Positions 27,914 through 36,706 of a stretch of DNA of 64,000 nt are shown in pieces. How positions within the stretch are numbered: the first letter of the stretch is position 1; every line of letters begins with the position of its first letter. Source of the DNA: JAJPHW01 sp963771505 (GTDB taxonomy: Bacteria > Acidobacteriota > Terriglobia > Terriglobales > Acidobacteriaceae); the NCBI GenBank assembly GCA_963771505.1, contig CAVYTO010000001.1, positions 434,001 to 498,000 of the forward strand, read 5' to 3'. The notes under the pieces are model-generated. The model searched no databases, was not told the DNA's origin, and worked only from the letters and a program-made list of their open reading frames with translations. The translations under genes and the position numbers were made by a program.

Positions 27914-28684
27914 GTGAGTGAAGCCATTCGCATTGGAATTCTGGGGGACTTCAATCCGGAATTCCGCTCGCATCCCGCGACCAATGAGGCGCTGCAACAC
28001 GCCGCTAGAAAGCTGGACATCGCTGTCCACTCAGAGTGGGTGACGACTCCTTCGCTTGTAAAACCCGACGCAGGTCAGGTTCTGGAGAGTTTTGACGCGC
28101 TTTGGGCTTCTGCGGGCAGCCCCTATAAGAGCTTTGACGGAATGCTCAAGGGCATCGAGTTTGCCCGCACGCGGGATTGGCCTTTCCTTGGGACTTGCGG
28201 CGGCTTTCAATATGCGCTGATTGAGTGCGCGCGAAATGTGGTCGGCATCGCCGATGCCGACAGCGCGGAAAACACTTCCGGATCGAAGAACATCGTTATT
28301 TATCCCGTGGCTTGCGCGGTTCCGAACAAAGACAGCAACGCGCCCAAGCTATCGGGAATGGTTCCCGAAATTCGCCTGCGTCCGGGCTCGTATTTGCAGT
28401 CGTTCTACGGGAAGGAGGTTGTGACCGAAGAATTTTTCTGCAATTTCGAAGTCAATCCCGACTTCGAATGGGCGGCGATGGAAGCCGGATTCCCGGTCGT
28501 AGCGCGAGGCGCGCAAAACGAAATCCGAGCGATTGAATCGCCTTCGCACCGATTTTATGTGGCGACACTGTTCCAGCCCCAGCTTTCGTCGAGCGCGAGG
28601 GAGCCGCATCCTGTGGTGATGGCGTTCGTGCGAGCGGCTGCCACTTGGCATAAAGAGCGACAAGACGATCACGTGCTTGTTTAG
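27914..28684 (+). CDS. CTP-synthase glutaminase-like protein with altered catalytic triad
   Basis: This 256-residue protein resembles the C-terminal glutamine amidotransferase domain of CTP synthase without the synthetase half. The nucleophile elbow is present (GTCGGFQ, Cys95), and PHPVVMAFVRAA matches the CTP-synthase C-terminal end. The usual catalytic His-Pro-Glu is replaced by Gln221-Pro-Gln223 (ATLFQPQL), so ordinary glutamine hydrolysis is unlikely. Similar proteins are catalogued as CTP synthase C-terminal region-related (seleno)proteins. It is 52 bases upstream of cofG on the same strand, so it may belong to the F420 operon, but no role in that pathway is known to me. Confidence 0.7.
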   Translation: MSEAIRIGILGDFNPEFRSHPATNEALQHAARKLDIAVHSEWVTTPSLVKPDAGQVLESFDALWASAGSPYKSFDGMLKGIEFARTRDWPFLGTCGGFQYALIECARNVVGIADADSAENTSGSKNIVIYPVACAVPNKDSNAPKLSGMVPEIRLRPGSYLQSFYGKEVVTEEFFCNFEVNPDFEWAAMEAGFPVVARGAQNEIRAIESPSHRFYVATLFQPQLSSSAREPHPVVMAFVRAAATWHKERQDDHVLV

Positions 28685-28736
28685 CGGTAAAGGGCGGGCA
28701 GTTTACTGCGGGAGCAATCCGCTGTTTAATTGAATC

Positions 28737-29918
28737 TTGCGAGTTCCCGTGGATGTGCCGCGTCCAACTCGGTCACTGCATCAGTCGCTCGCGGAGATTC
28801 GCGTCGGAACGCCAATCTCAAGAGCACAAGCCTGTGAGTTGATTACGGTCACTGACAACGACCTTCCCGACCTGTTAAGTCTCGCGCTCGAAACCAGACG
28901 GCGCCACAAATCAGATCTCATTACGTATTCCCGTAAGGTTTTCATCCCACTGACTAACCTGTGCCGCGACTATTGCGGATATTGCACATTCCGTCGCGAT
29001 CCGGGCGATCACGGCGCGCACACGATGACGCGGGAGGAAGTACTCGCAGTTGTGCGCGAGGGCGAGGCGCTCGGCTGCACCGAAGCCCTGCTCAGTCTGG
29101 GCGACAAGCCTGAACTGATTTTTCCGGAGATGCGCGATGACCTTCGAAAATTGGGCTATTCATCCACTCTGCAATACCTTGAAGCAATCTGTGAATTGAT
29201 CTTGCGAGAGACGAATGTTTTGCCGCACCCGAATCCCGGACTACTCAGCGCTCAATGGATTGCGCGTCTCGCGGCAGTTTCGCCGAGCATGGGTCTGATG
29301 CTCGAAAGCACAAAGCATCTGGCTGCTCACGACGATGCCCCGGACAAGGTTCCGGCAAAACGTCTAAAGACGATCGAAGAAGCAGGCAAGCAGGGCGTGC
29401 CATTCACCACGGGATTATTGATCGGCATCGGCGAAACTGCCGAAGATCGAGTCGACACGCTGCTTGCGATTCGCGATCTGCACGAGCGCTATGGCCACAT
29501 CCAGGAAGTGATTGTGCAGAATTTTCGCGCCAAGGCGAACATTCCTATGCGCGATCATCCAGAGCCCACGCACGGAGAGATGTTGCGAACGATTGCCGTT
29601 GCGCGGATTTTAATGCCAGAGATGAACATCCAGGCGCCGCCAAATCTTTCTTCGATGGATTACGAAGATTTTCTGGAGGCGGGCATCAACGATTGGGGCG
29701 GCATCTCGCCGCTCACGCCGGATTTCATTAATCCTGAACGCCCGTGGCCGCACCTCGATCAACTAAAATTGCGGACTGAGGCGCGAGGGAACATCCTGCG
29801 CCAACGGTTGCCGGTATATCCTGAGTTCGTGCCGATGATATTGAGAAAGAATGGCCCGGTGGCCGAGAAGTTGCTGACAGTGCGAGGCAGCGATGGCTTG
29901 GCGCGGAGGGCGGCGTGA
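28737..29918 (+). CDS. cofG: 7,8-didemethyl-8-hydroxy-5-deazariboflavin synthase, CofG subunit
   Basis: CofG, with CofH, makes the Fo chromophore of coenzyme F420. The 393-residue protein has the radical SAM cluster motif in TNLCRDYCGYCTFRRDPG (CX3CX2C) and the family segments LSLGDKPEL and GLMLESTKHLAAHDD. It is separate from CofH, as in archaea and many bacteria, unlike the fused FbiC of mycobacteria. The start is uncertain: TTG 28737, or GTG at 28749 or 28755. Its stop overlaps the cofD GTG (GTGA). Confidence 0.92.
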   Translation: MRVPVDVPRPTRSLHQSLAEIRVGTPISRAQACELITVTDNDLPDLLSLALETRRRHKSDLITYSRKVFIPLTNLCRDYCGYCTFRRDPGDHGAHTMTREEVLAVVREGEALGCTEALLSLGDKPELIFPEMRDDLRKLGYSSTLQYLEAICELILRETNVLPHPNPGLLSAQWIARLAAVSPSMGLMLESTKHLAAHDDAPDKVPAKRLKTIEEAGKQGVPFTTGLLIGIGETAEDRVDTLLAIRDLHERYGHIQEVIVQNFRAKANIPMRDHPEPTHGEMLRTIAVARILMPEMNIQAPPNLSSMDYEDFLEAGINDWGGISPLTPDFINPERPWPHLDQLKLRTEARGNILRQRLPVYPEFVPMILRKNGPVAEKLLTVRGSDGLARRAA

Positions 29919-30874
29919 TCGTCGTTCTCACCGGGGGAACCGGCGGAGCTAAATTCGTGCAAGGCCTGCGCGAAGTCATTCCTCCGGAAGAATTGACGTG
30001 CATCGTCAACACCGGCGACGACCTGGAATGGTGGGGACTTTATGTTTCCCCCGACGTCGATTCCATCATGTACGCGCTTGCGGGAACGCTCAGCAAAGAG
30101 CGTGGTTGGGGAGTGAAGGGCGACACGTTTTATTGTCTGGAAACCATGAAGGCGCTGGCGGAGCCAATCTGGTTTCAGGTGGGCGATCGCGACCTCGCGG
30201 TTCATCTGCTGCGTTCCAAGCTGCTAGCGCAGGGAAAAACTTTGACGGCCGTTGTCGGCGAATTGTCGGCGCGTTTCGGCGTTCGATCGCGCATCCTACC
30301 CATGAGCGACTCTCGCGTGGAAACCCGTGTGGATACGCCCAGCGGCGAGTTGAGCTTTCAGGAATATTTCGTGCAACGTTGGTATCAAGATCCTGTGAAA
30401 TCGGTGCGGTACGCGGGCAGCTCGGACGCCGAACCCGCTCCTGGCGTGATTGAAGCGATCATGGAGGCCGACGGAATCATACTGGCTCCGAGCAATCCGG
30501 TGAGCAGTATTGGACCGATCCTGGCGGTGCCTGGAATCCGGCAAGCTTTGGCCCAAACAAGTGCGACGGTCGCGGCGATCAGCCCGATCGTGAACGGCAA
30601 AGCGGTGTCGGGCCCGGCGGGAATTATGATGGCGGCGCAAGGGTTGCCGGTGTCTCTCTCGGGAATTGTTCACGCCTACGAGGATTTTCTCGATCTTCTG
30701 ATTGCGGACGACCAGGATGCTGAAGCCGCCGAACGCATGCAATCTGCCGGATATCATACCCATTGCACCGCAACCATCATGAAAACGCGCGAGGATAAGA
30801 TCAGTCTCGCCCGCTTCGCAGTTTCGTTGCTGGAGCGGGAAGAAAAACACTCGCAGATTGTGAAACGCAAGTGA
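29915..30874 (+). CDS. cofD: 2-phospho-L-lactate transferase (CofD/FbiA)
   Basis: CofD joins the activated phospho-lactyl (or phosphoenolpyruvyl) group to Fo, giving F420-0 or dehydro-F420-0. The 319-residue protein starts VVLTGGTGGAKFVQGL, the conserved nucleotide-binding loop, and has VNTGDDLEWWGLYVSPDVD and ILAPSNPVSSIGPIL. It starts with GTG 29915 overlapping the cofG stop and its own stop overlaps the cofC GTG, so translation is probably coupled throughout. Confidence 0.93.
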   Translation: MIVVLTGGTGGAKFVQGLREVIPPEELTCIVNTGDDLEWWGLYVSPDVDSIMYALAGTLSKERGWGVKGDTFYCLETMKALAEPIWFQVGDRDLAVHLLRSKLLAQGKTLTAVVGELSARFGVRSRILPMSDSRVETRVDTPSGELSFQEYFVQRWYQDPVKSVRYAGSSDAEPAPGVIEAIMEADGIILAPSNPVSSIGPILAVPGIRQALAQTSATVAAISPIVNGKAVSGPAGIMMAAQGLPVSLSGIVHAYEDFLDLLIADDQDAEAAERMQSAGYHTHCTATIMKTREDKISLARFAVSLLEREEKHSQIVKRK

Positions 30875-31524
30875 TTCTTCTACCCGTAAAACATCTCGCT
30901 CTCGCCAAGCAGCGACTGGCCTCCTGGTTCGATCAGCAAGCCCGCACCCAGCTTGCGCAAGCAATGTTGTGGGATGTGTGCGCAACGGTTGCGACCCTGC
31001 GGGACCGGCTGGAGGTCAGCCTCGTGACCAGCGATCCGTTCGCAATCGAACTCGCGCGTGAATTCAAGTTTGAAATCATGACCGACCACGACAATCCCGG
31101 CGAAACCGAAGCGATCGCCCGGGCAACTCGGGTGTGCGTGGCCCGCGGATACGATTGCACGCTGGTTATCCCCGGCGACATCCCGCTGGTCAGCAAACAG
31201 GAGTTAGACCAGATTTTGGCTGCGGCTCCGGAACACGGAACGGTGCTAGTCCCCGCCGCCGATGGCCGCGGAACCAATGCTGCCTTGCGGCGTCCGGCAA
31301 ACTTGTTTCCTCTCGCATTTGGAAACGACAGTTTCAAACCGCACCTGGCGGCGGCGCAAGCCACGGGAAAACCTTGCATCACACTCTCGCTGCCCGGTGT
31401 CGCGTTGGATGTGGACACTCCGGCTGACTTGCGTTCGCTAGCTGACGCTCATGGAGAGACAACTTCGCAACGACTTGTGAGGCAGTGGAACCTCGAAGAA
31501 CTTCCGCGCGCCGCGAACCAGTAA
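30871..31524 (+). CDS. cofC: 2-phospho-L-lactate (or PEP) guanylyltransferase (CofC/FbiD)
   Basis: CofC activates a three-carbon phospho-acid with GTP to supply CofD. This 217-residue member has the opening ILLPVKHLALAKQRLA, VIPGDIPLVSKQEL and DGRGTNAALRRP, typical of the family. Different organisms use 2-phospholactate, phosphoenolpyruvate or 3-phosphoglycerate; the choice cannot be read here. The GTG at 30871 overlaps the cofD stop, and its TAA overlaps the cofE ATG (TAATG). Confidence 0.9.
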   Translation: MILLPVKHLALAKQRLASWFDQQARTQLAQAMLWDVCATVATLRDRLEVSLVTSDPFAIELAREFKFEIMTDHDNPGETEAIARATRVCVARGYDCTLVIPGDIPLVSKQELDQILAAAPEHGTVLVPAADGRGTNAALRRPANLFPLAFGNDSFKPHLAAAQATGKPCITLSLPGVALDVDTPADLRSLADAHGETTSQRLVRQWNLEELPRAANQ

Positions 31525-32295
31525 TGGCGCGTCCTGCAAAGCGCGCCGAGATACGAATCATCCCCGTTGCATTCGCCGATGAAATACGGCCCGGCGATAA
31601 CGTTGCTGAAAAGCTGATCACCACGCTGGCGGATCTCCGCCTGGTTCTCGCGGCGGGTGACATTCTGGTTGTCAAGCACAAGATTGTTTCTAAGGCAGAA
31701 GGCCGGTTCGTTCCTTTAGAGGACGTGCGGCCGTCGGCGCAGTCGCGCCTGTGGGCAAAACGTTACAGGCTCGACGCCCGCGTCGTGGAGGTTGCTCTAG
31801 CCGAGAGCAAAGCGGATCGTCCGGCGCAAGAATGGCGTTCTGATTACAGAAACGCATCACGGGTTTATCTGCGCAAACAGCGGCGTCGACGTGTCCAACG
31901 TTGATGGCGGAGAACACGCTTTGCTGTTGCCGGAAGATGCGGACAAATCGGCGGCGCAGATTCATCGCAGGTTGAAGAAAAACTACAAGCTGCATATTCC
32001 CGTCCTGATCACGGATACATTTGGCCGCCCCTGGCGCGAGGGCCTGACCGAGGTGGCCATCGGCGTCGCCGGGATGCTCGCCGTCCGCGACTATCGGGGT
32101 CAAGTGGATTCTCACGGCCATCCTCTGCGCGTTAGCATCGAAGCCGTAGCGGATGAGTTGGCGTGCGCGGCGGGTTTGGCCTGCGGCAAGTTGGAACGCG
32201 TTCCCGCCTGCATCGTTCGCGGCTACCCGTACGTGAAAGGCGACGGCAGTTCGAAAGATTTATTGCGCCCGGCAACTGCTGATCTGTTCCGGTAA
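31524..32295 (+). pseudogene. cofE: Coenzyme F420-0:L-glutamate ligase (CofE) gene with a one-base frameshift
   Basis: CofE adds glutamate residues to F420-0. The first frame (31524 onward) reads MARPAKRAEIRIIPV...GDILVVKHKIVSKAEGR...VVEVALAESKA, then runs out of homology and stops at 31902-31904. The remaining homology, IVRRKNGVLITETHHGF then ICANSGVDVSNVDGGEHA and TDTFGRPWREG, is in another frame. Removing one base, most simply one G of the GG at 31814-31815 in AAAGCGGATCG, joins the two into a normal protein of about 256 residues. Either the gene is newly inactivated or the base is a sequencing error; the intact downstream frame favours a recent or artefactual change. The FbiB-type nitroreductase domain is absent. 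Confidence 0.85.
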
Positions 32296-32311
32296 TATTG
32301 GGAAAGCCGAC

Positions 32312-33544
32312 ATGCTAAGGCAAATTTCACAATCCGAACTCGAAAACTTTCCGTCGTTAGAATGGAGCGAAATCGCATCCAGCGTGAGTTCTCCGCTCCG
32401 CGAGGCGCTCGACAGAGTGCTGACTTCGCAGGATGGCGGCGTTCTGTCTCAAGAAGAATGTCTCGGCCTCGCTTACTCTGAAGGCGACGATTTGCTGGGT
32501 CTGCTCGCCGCTGCCAACGAATTGCGGCGTGATCTGGTCGGCAACCTGGTGACTTATGTTGTTAATCGAAACATCAACTTCACCAACATCTGCTTCGTCG
32601 GGTGCAAGTTCTGCGCATTTAGCCGGGGTCCGCGTGAAGCGGACACGTATTTCTTGACCGGGGATGAGGTTGCGCAGAAAGCTTTGGAAGCGGCGCAGTT
32701 AGGCGCGACCGAAGTCTGCATTCAAGGCGGACTTCCGCATGGCTTGCCTGCGTTTTATTATCGCGATATTCTCCGCGCCGTGAAGAATGCGGTTCCGGCG
32801 ATGCATATCCACGCATTTTCTCCGATGGAAATCGTTTACGGCGTGGAACTCACGGGCATGGCGCTCCGCGATTACCTTTCGATGCTGCGCGACAACGGCC
32901 TCGACACGTTGCCCGGTACCGCTGCCGAAATTCTGGACGATCAGGTGCGCCACATCCTTTCACGAAATAAGCTGACTACGGCGCAATGGGTCGACGTGAT
33001 TCGCACCGCGCACGAGTGCGGCATACGCACTACCTCGACGATGATGTATGGGCACGTGGAAACTCCGGAGCATTGGGTCAACCAGATATTGTTACTCCGC
33101 GAAATTCAGCGACAGACGGGCGGTTTCACCGAATTTGTTCCGCTGGGATTCGTGCATCAGAATACTTTGCTGTTCCATCAGGGCCTGGCGCGAACCGGCC
33201 CCACGCTGGCGGAACACCTGAAGGTTCACGCCCTCGCGCGTATTTTTCTTGCTGGATCGATCAACAACATTCAAGTCTCGTGGGTGAAGCTGAATCGTCG
33301 TCTCTCGCAGCTGTGCCTGCACGCTGGAGCAAACGATTACGGCGGAACTTTGATGGAAGAAAATATTTCCCGCGAAGCAGGCGCCACGGCGGGGCAATAT
33401 ACCAGCCCAGATGATTTCCAGTCGCTGATTCTGGAAACCGGTCGGATCCCCGCGGAACGCAATACGACCTACACTCGCTTGAAAATAAAAGTTGCGCCTG
33501 CCGAGCACGTCAGCGAAGAGTCGCTGGAAGCGGAGTTTGCTTAG
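32312..33544 (+). CDS. cofH: 5-amino-6-(D-ribitylamino)uracil-L-tyrosine 4-hydroxyphenyl transferase, CofH subunit
   Basis: CofH couples tyrosine to the riboflavin precursor 5-amino-6-ribitylaminouracil in Fo synthesis. The 410-residue protein has the radical SAM motif in NICFVGCKFCAFSR (CX3CX2C), then EVCIQGGLPHG, GTAAEILDDQVR and TTSTMMYGH, which are typical of CofH and its menaquinone relatives MqnC/MqnE. Its place between cofE and npdG decides for CofH. The ATG at 32312 lies 16 bases after cofE, with GGGAAAG as a possible ribosome-binding site. Confidence 0.9.
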   Translation: MLRQISQSELENFPSLEWSEIASSVSSPLREALDRVLTSQDGGVLSQEECLGLAYSEGDDLLGLLAAANELRRDLVGNLVTYVVNRNINFTNICFVGCKFCAFSRGPREADTYFLTGDEVAQKALEAAQLGATEVCIQGGLPHGLPAFYYRDILRAVKNAVPAMHIHAFSPMEIVYGVELTGMALRDYLSMLRDNGLDTLPGTAAEILDDQVRHILSRNKLTTAQWVDVIRTAHECGIRTTSTMMYGHVETPEHWVNQILLLREIQRQTGGFTEFVPLGFVHQNTLLFHQGLARTGPTLAEHLKVHALARIFLAGSINNIQVSWVKLNRRLSQLCLHAGANDYGGTLMEENISREAGATAGQYTSPDDFQSLILETGRIPAERNTTYTRLKIKVAPAEHVSEESLEAEFA

Positions 33545-34237
33545 GTGAGATCGCGTCCAATCGCGATCATCGGCGGATCCGGGGCGGAAGGCTTCGGTCT
33601 CGCTCTACGCTGGGCACAGGCGGGTGAATCAATCGTCATCGGGTCGCGCGATGCCGCCCGCGCAGAGCAAGCGGCCGCAAAGCTCAGAGATCGAGTTGGA
33701 GCGAGCGCACAAATCTCCGGCATGGAAAATGCCGCCGCTGCACAGGCGGCAGACTTGATCATCCTGACAATTCCGTTCGAAGCGCATGCGGCAACTGTGA
33801 AGCATCTCAAGCCCTCGATCCGTCCGGGAAGCATTGTCGTGGATACGTCCGTGCCGCTGGCCGCAAGCGTAGGCGGGCGCTCGACGCGAACGCTTGGAGT
33901 TTGGCAGGGCTCGGTAGCGCAACAGGCGGCCGAGATTTTGGGTAAAGACATTTCTGTAGCGGCGGCGTTCCACCATGTTTCCGCCGACCTGCTTAACGAC
34001 GAAGGTTCGGTCGATTGCGATGTGGTTGTGTCCAGCGACGATGCCGCCGCGATTAAGACGGTGCGCCATCTTGCCGCGAAAATTCCCGGGGTGCGTACGC
34101 TCGACGGCGGCAAGCTTGAAAATGCTCGGATTCATGAGCAGATTACCGCGATGCTGATTGGTTTTGCCATCCGCGAAAAAGGCCATGCGGGAATTCGTAT
34201 CACTGGCTTGCCGGAAAAAGCTTACGTCATCACCTAA
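33545..34237 (+). CDS. npdG: F420-dependent NADP oxidoreductase
   Basis: This 230-residue enzyme exchanges hydride between F420 and NADP. It begins with a Rossmann fold IAIIGGSGAEGFGLALRWAQAG and SRD at the end of the second strand, and has the family segments VDTSVPL and AAFHHVSADLL. The start is GTG 33545, directly abutting the cofH stop, so it is the last gene of the F420 operon. It links the cofactor to the NADPH pool. No other obvious F420-dependent enzyme is encoded in the window. Confidence 0.9.
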   Translation: MRSRPIAIIGGSGAEGFGLALRWAQAGESIVIGSRDAARAEQAAAKLRDRVGASAQISGMENAAAAQAADLIILTIPFEAHAATVKHLKPSIRPGSIVVDTSVPLAASVGGRSTRTLGVWQGSVAQQAAEILGKDISVAAAFHHVSADLLNDEGSVDCDVVVSSDDAAAIKTVRHLAAKIPGVRTLDGGKLENARIHEQITAMLIGFAIREKGHAGIRITGLPEKAYVIT

Positions 34238-34291
34238 GTAAAGCCGCGTGCAGCTTGCGGAACGGTGTATCGTCTAACATCACGCCTTCAC

Positions 34292-35083
34292 ATGACTACG
34301 CCTTCTGACCCGCGCCCCGCAATTGAACTGCGCAACGTTTCCTTCGGGCTGAACAATGGCGCGGAGTTGCTGGAAGGTGTGTCGTTCAGTGTGCAGCGCG
34401 GCGAGACGCTGGTCTTGCTGGGCCGCAGCGGTTCCGGCAAAACAACTACGCTCAAACTCATCAACCGATTGCTCGAACCCACGTCCGGAGATGTGCTGGT
34501 AGACGGGCGATCGCTGCGCGAGTGGGATGTGATTCGCCTGCGCCGATCGATTGGGTACGCGATCCAGGAGGGCGGCCTTTTCCCCCATTTCACGGTGGCG
34601 CGGAACATCGGCCTGGTTCCCCAGATTGAAGACTGGCCGGAAGATCGCGTACGAAATCGCGTGCGAGAGTTGCTGCAAGTGGTTGGGCTCGACCCGAAGG
34701 TCGGGGCGCGCTATCCGCGCGAACTCTCTGGGGGACAAAGGCAAAGAGTGGGAGTTGCCCGGGCGCTGGCAGCCGATCCTCCATTTCTATTGATGGACGA
34801 GCCTTTCGGCGCACTCGACGCCATCACCCGCACGCAACTGCAACGCGATTTTCTCGCCCTGCAAAGACGCTTACAGAAAACGGTGGTGTTTGTTACTCAC
34901 GACTTGCGAGAGGCGTTGCTGCTGGCTTCGCGAATTGGATTGATGGAAGACGGCCACCTCGTCAAGCTTTACACGCCGGAAGAGTTCACTGCTTCGACTG
35001 ACCCTCGCGTTTCCGTCTATCTGGACGCATTTAGCCTGAAGGAATCTGCGACGGCAAGTTCGTCCATGAGAATTCGATCATGA
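34292..35083 (+). CDS. Osmoprotectant-type ABC transporter, ATP-binding protein
   Basis: This 263-residue ATPase has Walker A GRSGSGKTT, the signature ELSGGQRQRVGVARALA, Walker B LLMDEPFGALD and the switch histidine in VFVTHDLREALLLA. It resembles the OpuCA/ProV subunits of glycine betaine, choline or carnitine importers but lacks the C-terminal CBS domains of the regulated forms. The frame extends to a GTG at 34265, but ATG 34292 fits the family start better. The stop overlaps the permease ATG (ATGA). Confidence 0.88.
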   Translation: MTTPSDPRPAIELRNVSFGLNNGAELLEGVSFSVQRGETLVLLGRSGSGKTTTLKLINRLLEPTSGDVLVDGRSLREWDVIRLRRSIGYAIQEGGLFPHFTVARNIGLVPQIEDWPEDRVRNRVRELLQVVGLDPKVGARYPRELSGGQRQRVGVARALAADPPFLLMDEPFGALDAITRTQLQRDFLALQRRLQKTVVFVTHDLREALLLASRIGLMEDGHLVKLYTPEEFTASTDPRVSVYLDAFSLKESATASSSMRIRS

Positions 35084-35712
35084 ATGTTTGGCACTTCATG
35101 TTGCAGAACCACGTGGAAATGGTGGAACTCACGCTGGAGCATCTGTGGCTGGTCGGAGTCTCGATGCTGCTGGCGGTGTTGATCGGAATTCCGTTGGGTA
35201 TCCTGATCACGCGATGGCCGGGTTTGAATCGTCCGGTGTTGGGTGGTGCGAATGTGATTCAGACGATCCCCAGCCTCGCGCTGTTTGGCTTTCTTCTGCC
35301 TGCGCCGTGGATTGGCGCGCGCGCCGACCGGCTGGCGATTCTCGCGCTTACGCTCTATGCGCTGTTGCCGCTGATTCGCAATACCTACACTGGAATAATG
35401 GGCGTCGACCGCACCGTGATCGAAGCTGGACGAGGTATGGGCATGACTGACATGCAGCTCTTGTATCAAGTCGAACTGCCGCTCGCGCTGGGAGTGATCA
35501 TCGCGGGGGTGCGGGTCGCTGTGGTGGTCTGCATTGGGATGGCTACGATTGCCGCGGCAATTGGAGCCGGCGGTTTAGGGGAATACATTTTTCGCGGCCT
35601 GGCGATGGTAAATAATTCTGTAATTCTGGCTGGCGCGATTCCCGCCGCGGCCATGGCCTTGATTGCGGATTACACTTTGGGCTGGCTGGAAAAACGGCTG
35701 ACGCATCATTAG
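35080..35712 (+). CDS. Osmoprotectant-type ABC transporter, permease
   Basis: This 210-residue protein has about five to six hydrophobic spans and the permease segment LLPLIRNTYTGIMGVDRTVIEAGRGMG, the EAA-type loop that contacts the ATPase, typical of OpuCB/YehW-type permeases. Only one permease gene is present, so the importer is probably a homodimer in the membrane. It is translationally coupled to the ATPase gene upstream. Confidence 0.88.
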   Translation: MNVWHFMLQNHVEMVELTLEHLWLVGVSMLLAVLIGIPLGILITRWPGLNRPVLGGANVIQTIPSLALFGFLLPAPWIGARADRLAILALTLYALLPLIRNTYTGIMGVDRTVIEAGRGMGMTDMQLLYQVELPLALGVIIAGVRVAVVVCIGMATIAAAIGAGGLGEYIFRGLAMVNNSVILAGAIPAAAMALIADYTLGWLEKRLTHH

Positions 35713-35792
35713 AGCGAACAGGGCAGACGTATTTGTCCGCCGAGGTTTCTGAATCGACTTTGGTCTGGAGCTGCGTGACGCCTGACTACAAA

Positions 35793-36695
35793 ATGCGCGC
35801 AATCCTCATCGCTCCGATCGCCTTCCTATTGGCGCTGCTTCCCGCCTGCGGGCCGTCCCGGAGCGACCGGGTTGTCGTCGGATCGAAGAACTTTACCGAA
35901 TCCCTCATCCTCGGCGAAATTATTGCGCAAGAAATTGAGACTAAGACGCATCTTCCCGTCGAACGCCGGTTTTACCTCGCCGGAACTTACATTTGCCAGC
36001 AGGCCCTGCTCGGTGGGCGTATCGACATCTATCCCGAATACACCGGAACCGCGCTAACTGCCGTGCTAAAGGAAGCGCCGGTTGCTTCGTCAGACGCGGC
36101 GTTCGCAAGAGTGCAATCCGAATATTCGCGACATTTCAATTTCGCCGTGGGGCCGATGCTTGGCTTCGACGACACTTTCGCCATCGAGATTCGCGGCGCG
36201 GACGCTCGCAAGCTTGGACTGAAAACAATTTCACAGGCGGCCGCGCACGCCCCGCAATGGCATGCGGGATTCGGCTATGAATTCATGGAGCGTCCCGACG
36301 GCTACAAGGGCCTGGCCACAACTTACGGACTGCGCTTCGCCGATGCGCCGCGCGTGATGGACTTAGGCCTCACCACCCGCGCGCTCGCCAGCGGCCAAGT
36401 CGATTTGATCGCCGGCAACTCAACCGATGGGCTGATTCCCGCGCTCGACTTGTTTGCACTCGAGGACGACAAACACTATTTCGCGTCGTATGAGGCTGTG
36501 CCGGTCGCGCGCCAGCAAACTCTGGATCGGCATCCTGAGCTGAAGCCGGTGCTCGAAGCGCTGGCCAACCAGATCTCAGAAGACGACATGAGGCAGCTAA
36601 ATTACGCGGTGGATGGGCAACATCGGGACGCGAAAGAGGTGGTGCGGGAATTTTTGCGTGGAAAAACTTGTAAGGTCAATCGTGAGCGCTGCTAG
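35793..36695 (+). CDS. Osmoprotectant-type ABC transporter, substrate-binding lipoprotein
   Basis: This 300-residue protein starts at ATG 35793 with a lipoprotein signal ending LLPAC. The mature part begins VVVGSKNFTESLILGEIIAQ and has GGRIDIYPEYTGTAL, both diagnostic of the OpuAC/OpuBC/ProX-type periplasmic binding domain for quaternary ammonium compounds. Tyr, Phe and Trp residues for an aromatic cage exist, but the ligand cannot be fixed. The stop codon lies in the palindrome GCTGCTAGCAGC (36688-36699). Confidence 0.87.
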   Translation: MRAILIAPIAFLLALLPACGPSRSDRVVVGSKNFTESLILGEIIAQEIETKTHLPVERRFYLAGTYICQQALLGGRIDIYPEYTGTALTAVLKEAPVASSDAAFARVQSEYSRHFNFAVGPMLGFDDTFAIEIRGADARKLGLKTISQAAAHAPQWHAGFGYEFMERPDGYKGLATTYGLRFADAPRVMDLGLTTRALASGQVDLIAGNSTDGLIPALDLFALEDDKHYFASYEAVPVARQQTLDRHPELKPVLEALANQISEDDMRQLNYAVDGQHRDAKEVVREFLRGKTCKVNRERC

Positions 36696-36706
36696 CAGCA
36701 CATAAG

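Noticed and set aside
31485..31904. Treating the first cofE frame as a complete 139-residue gene
   Set aside because: The start at 31485 lies inside cofC and the last 40 residues have no CofE similarity; the homology continues in another frame.
36688..36699. GCTGCTAGCAGC palindrome at the stop of the substrate-binding protein gene
   Set aside because: A 12-base perfect palindrome of low complexity without loop or T-run; the nearby larger hairpin is the better terminator.
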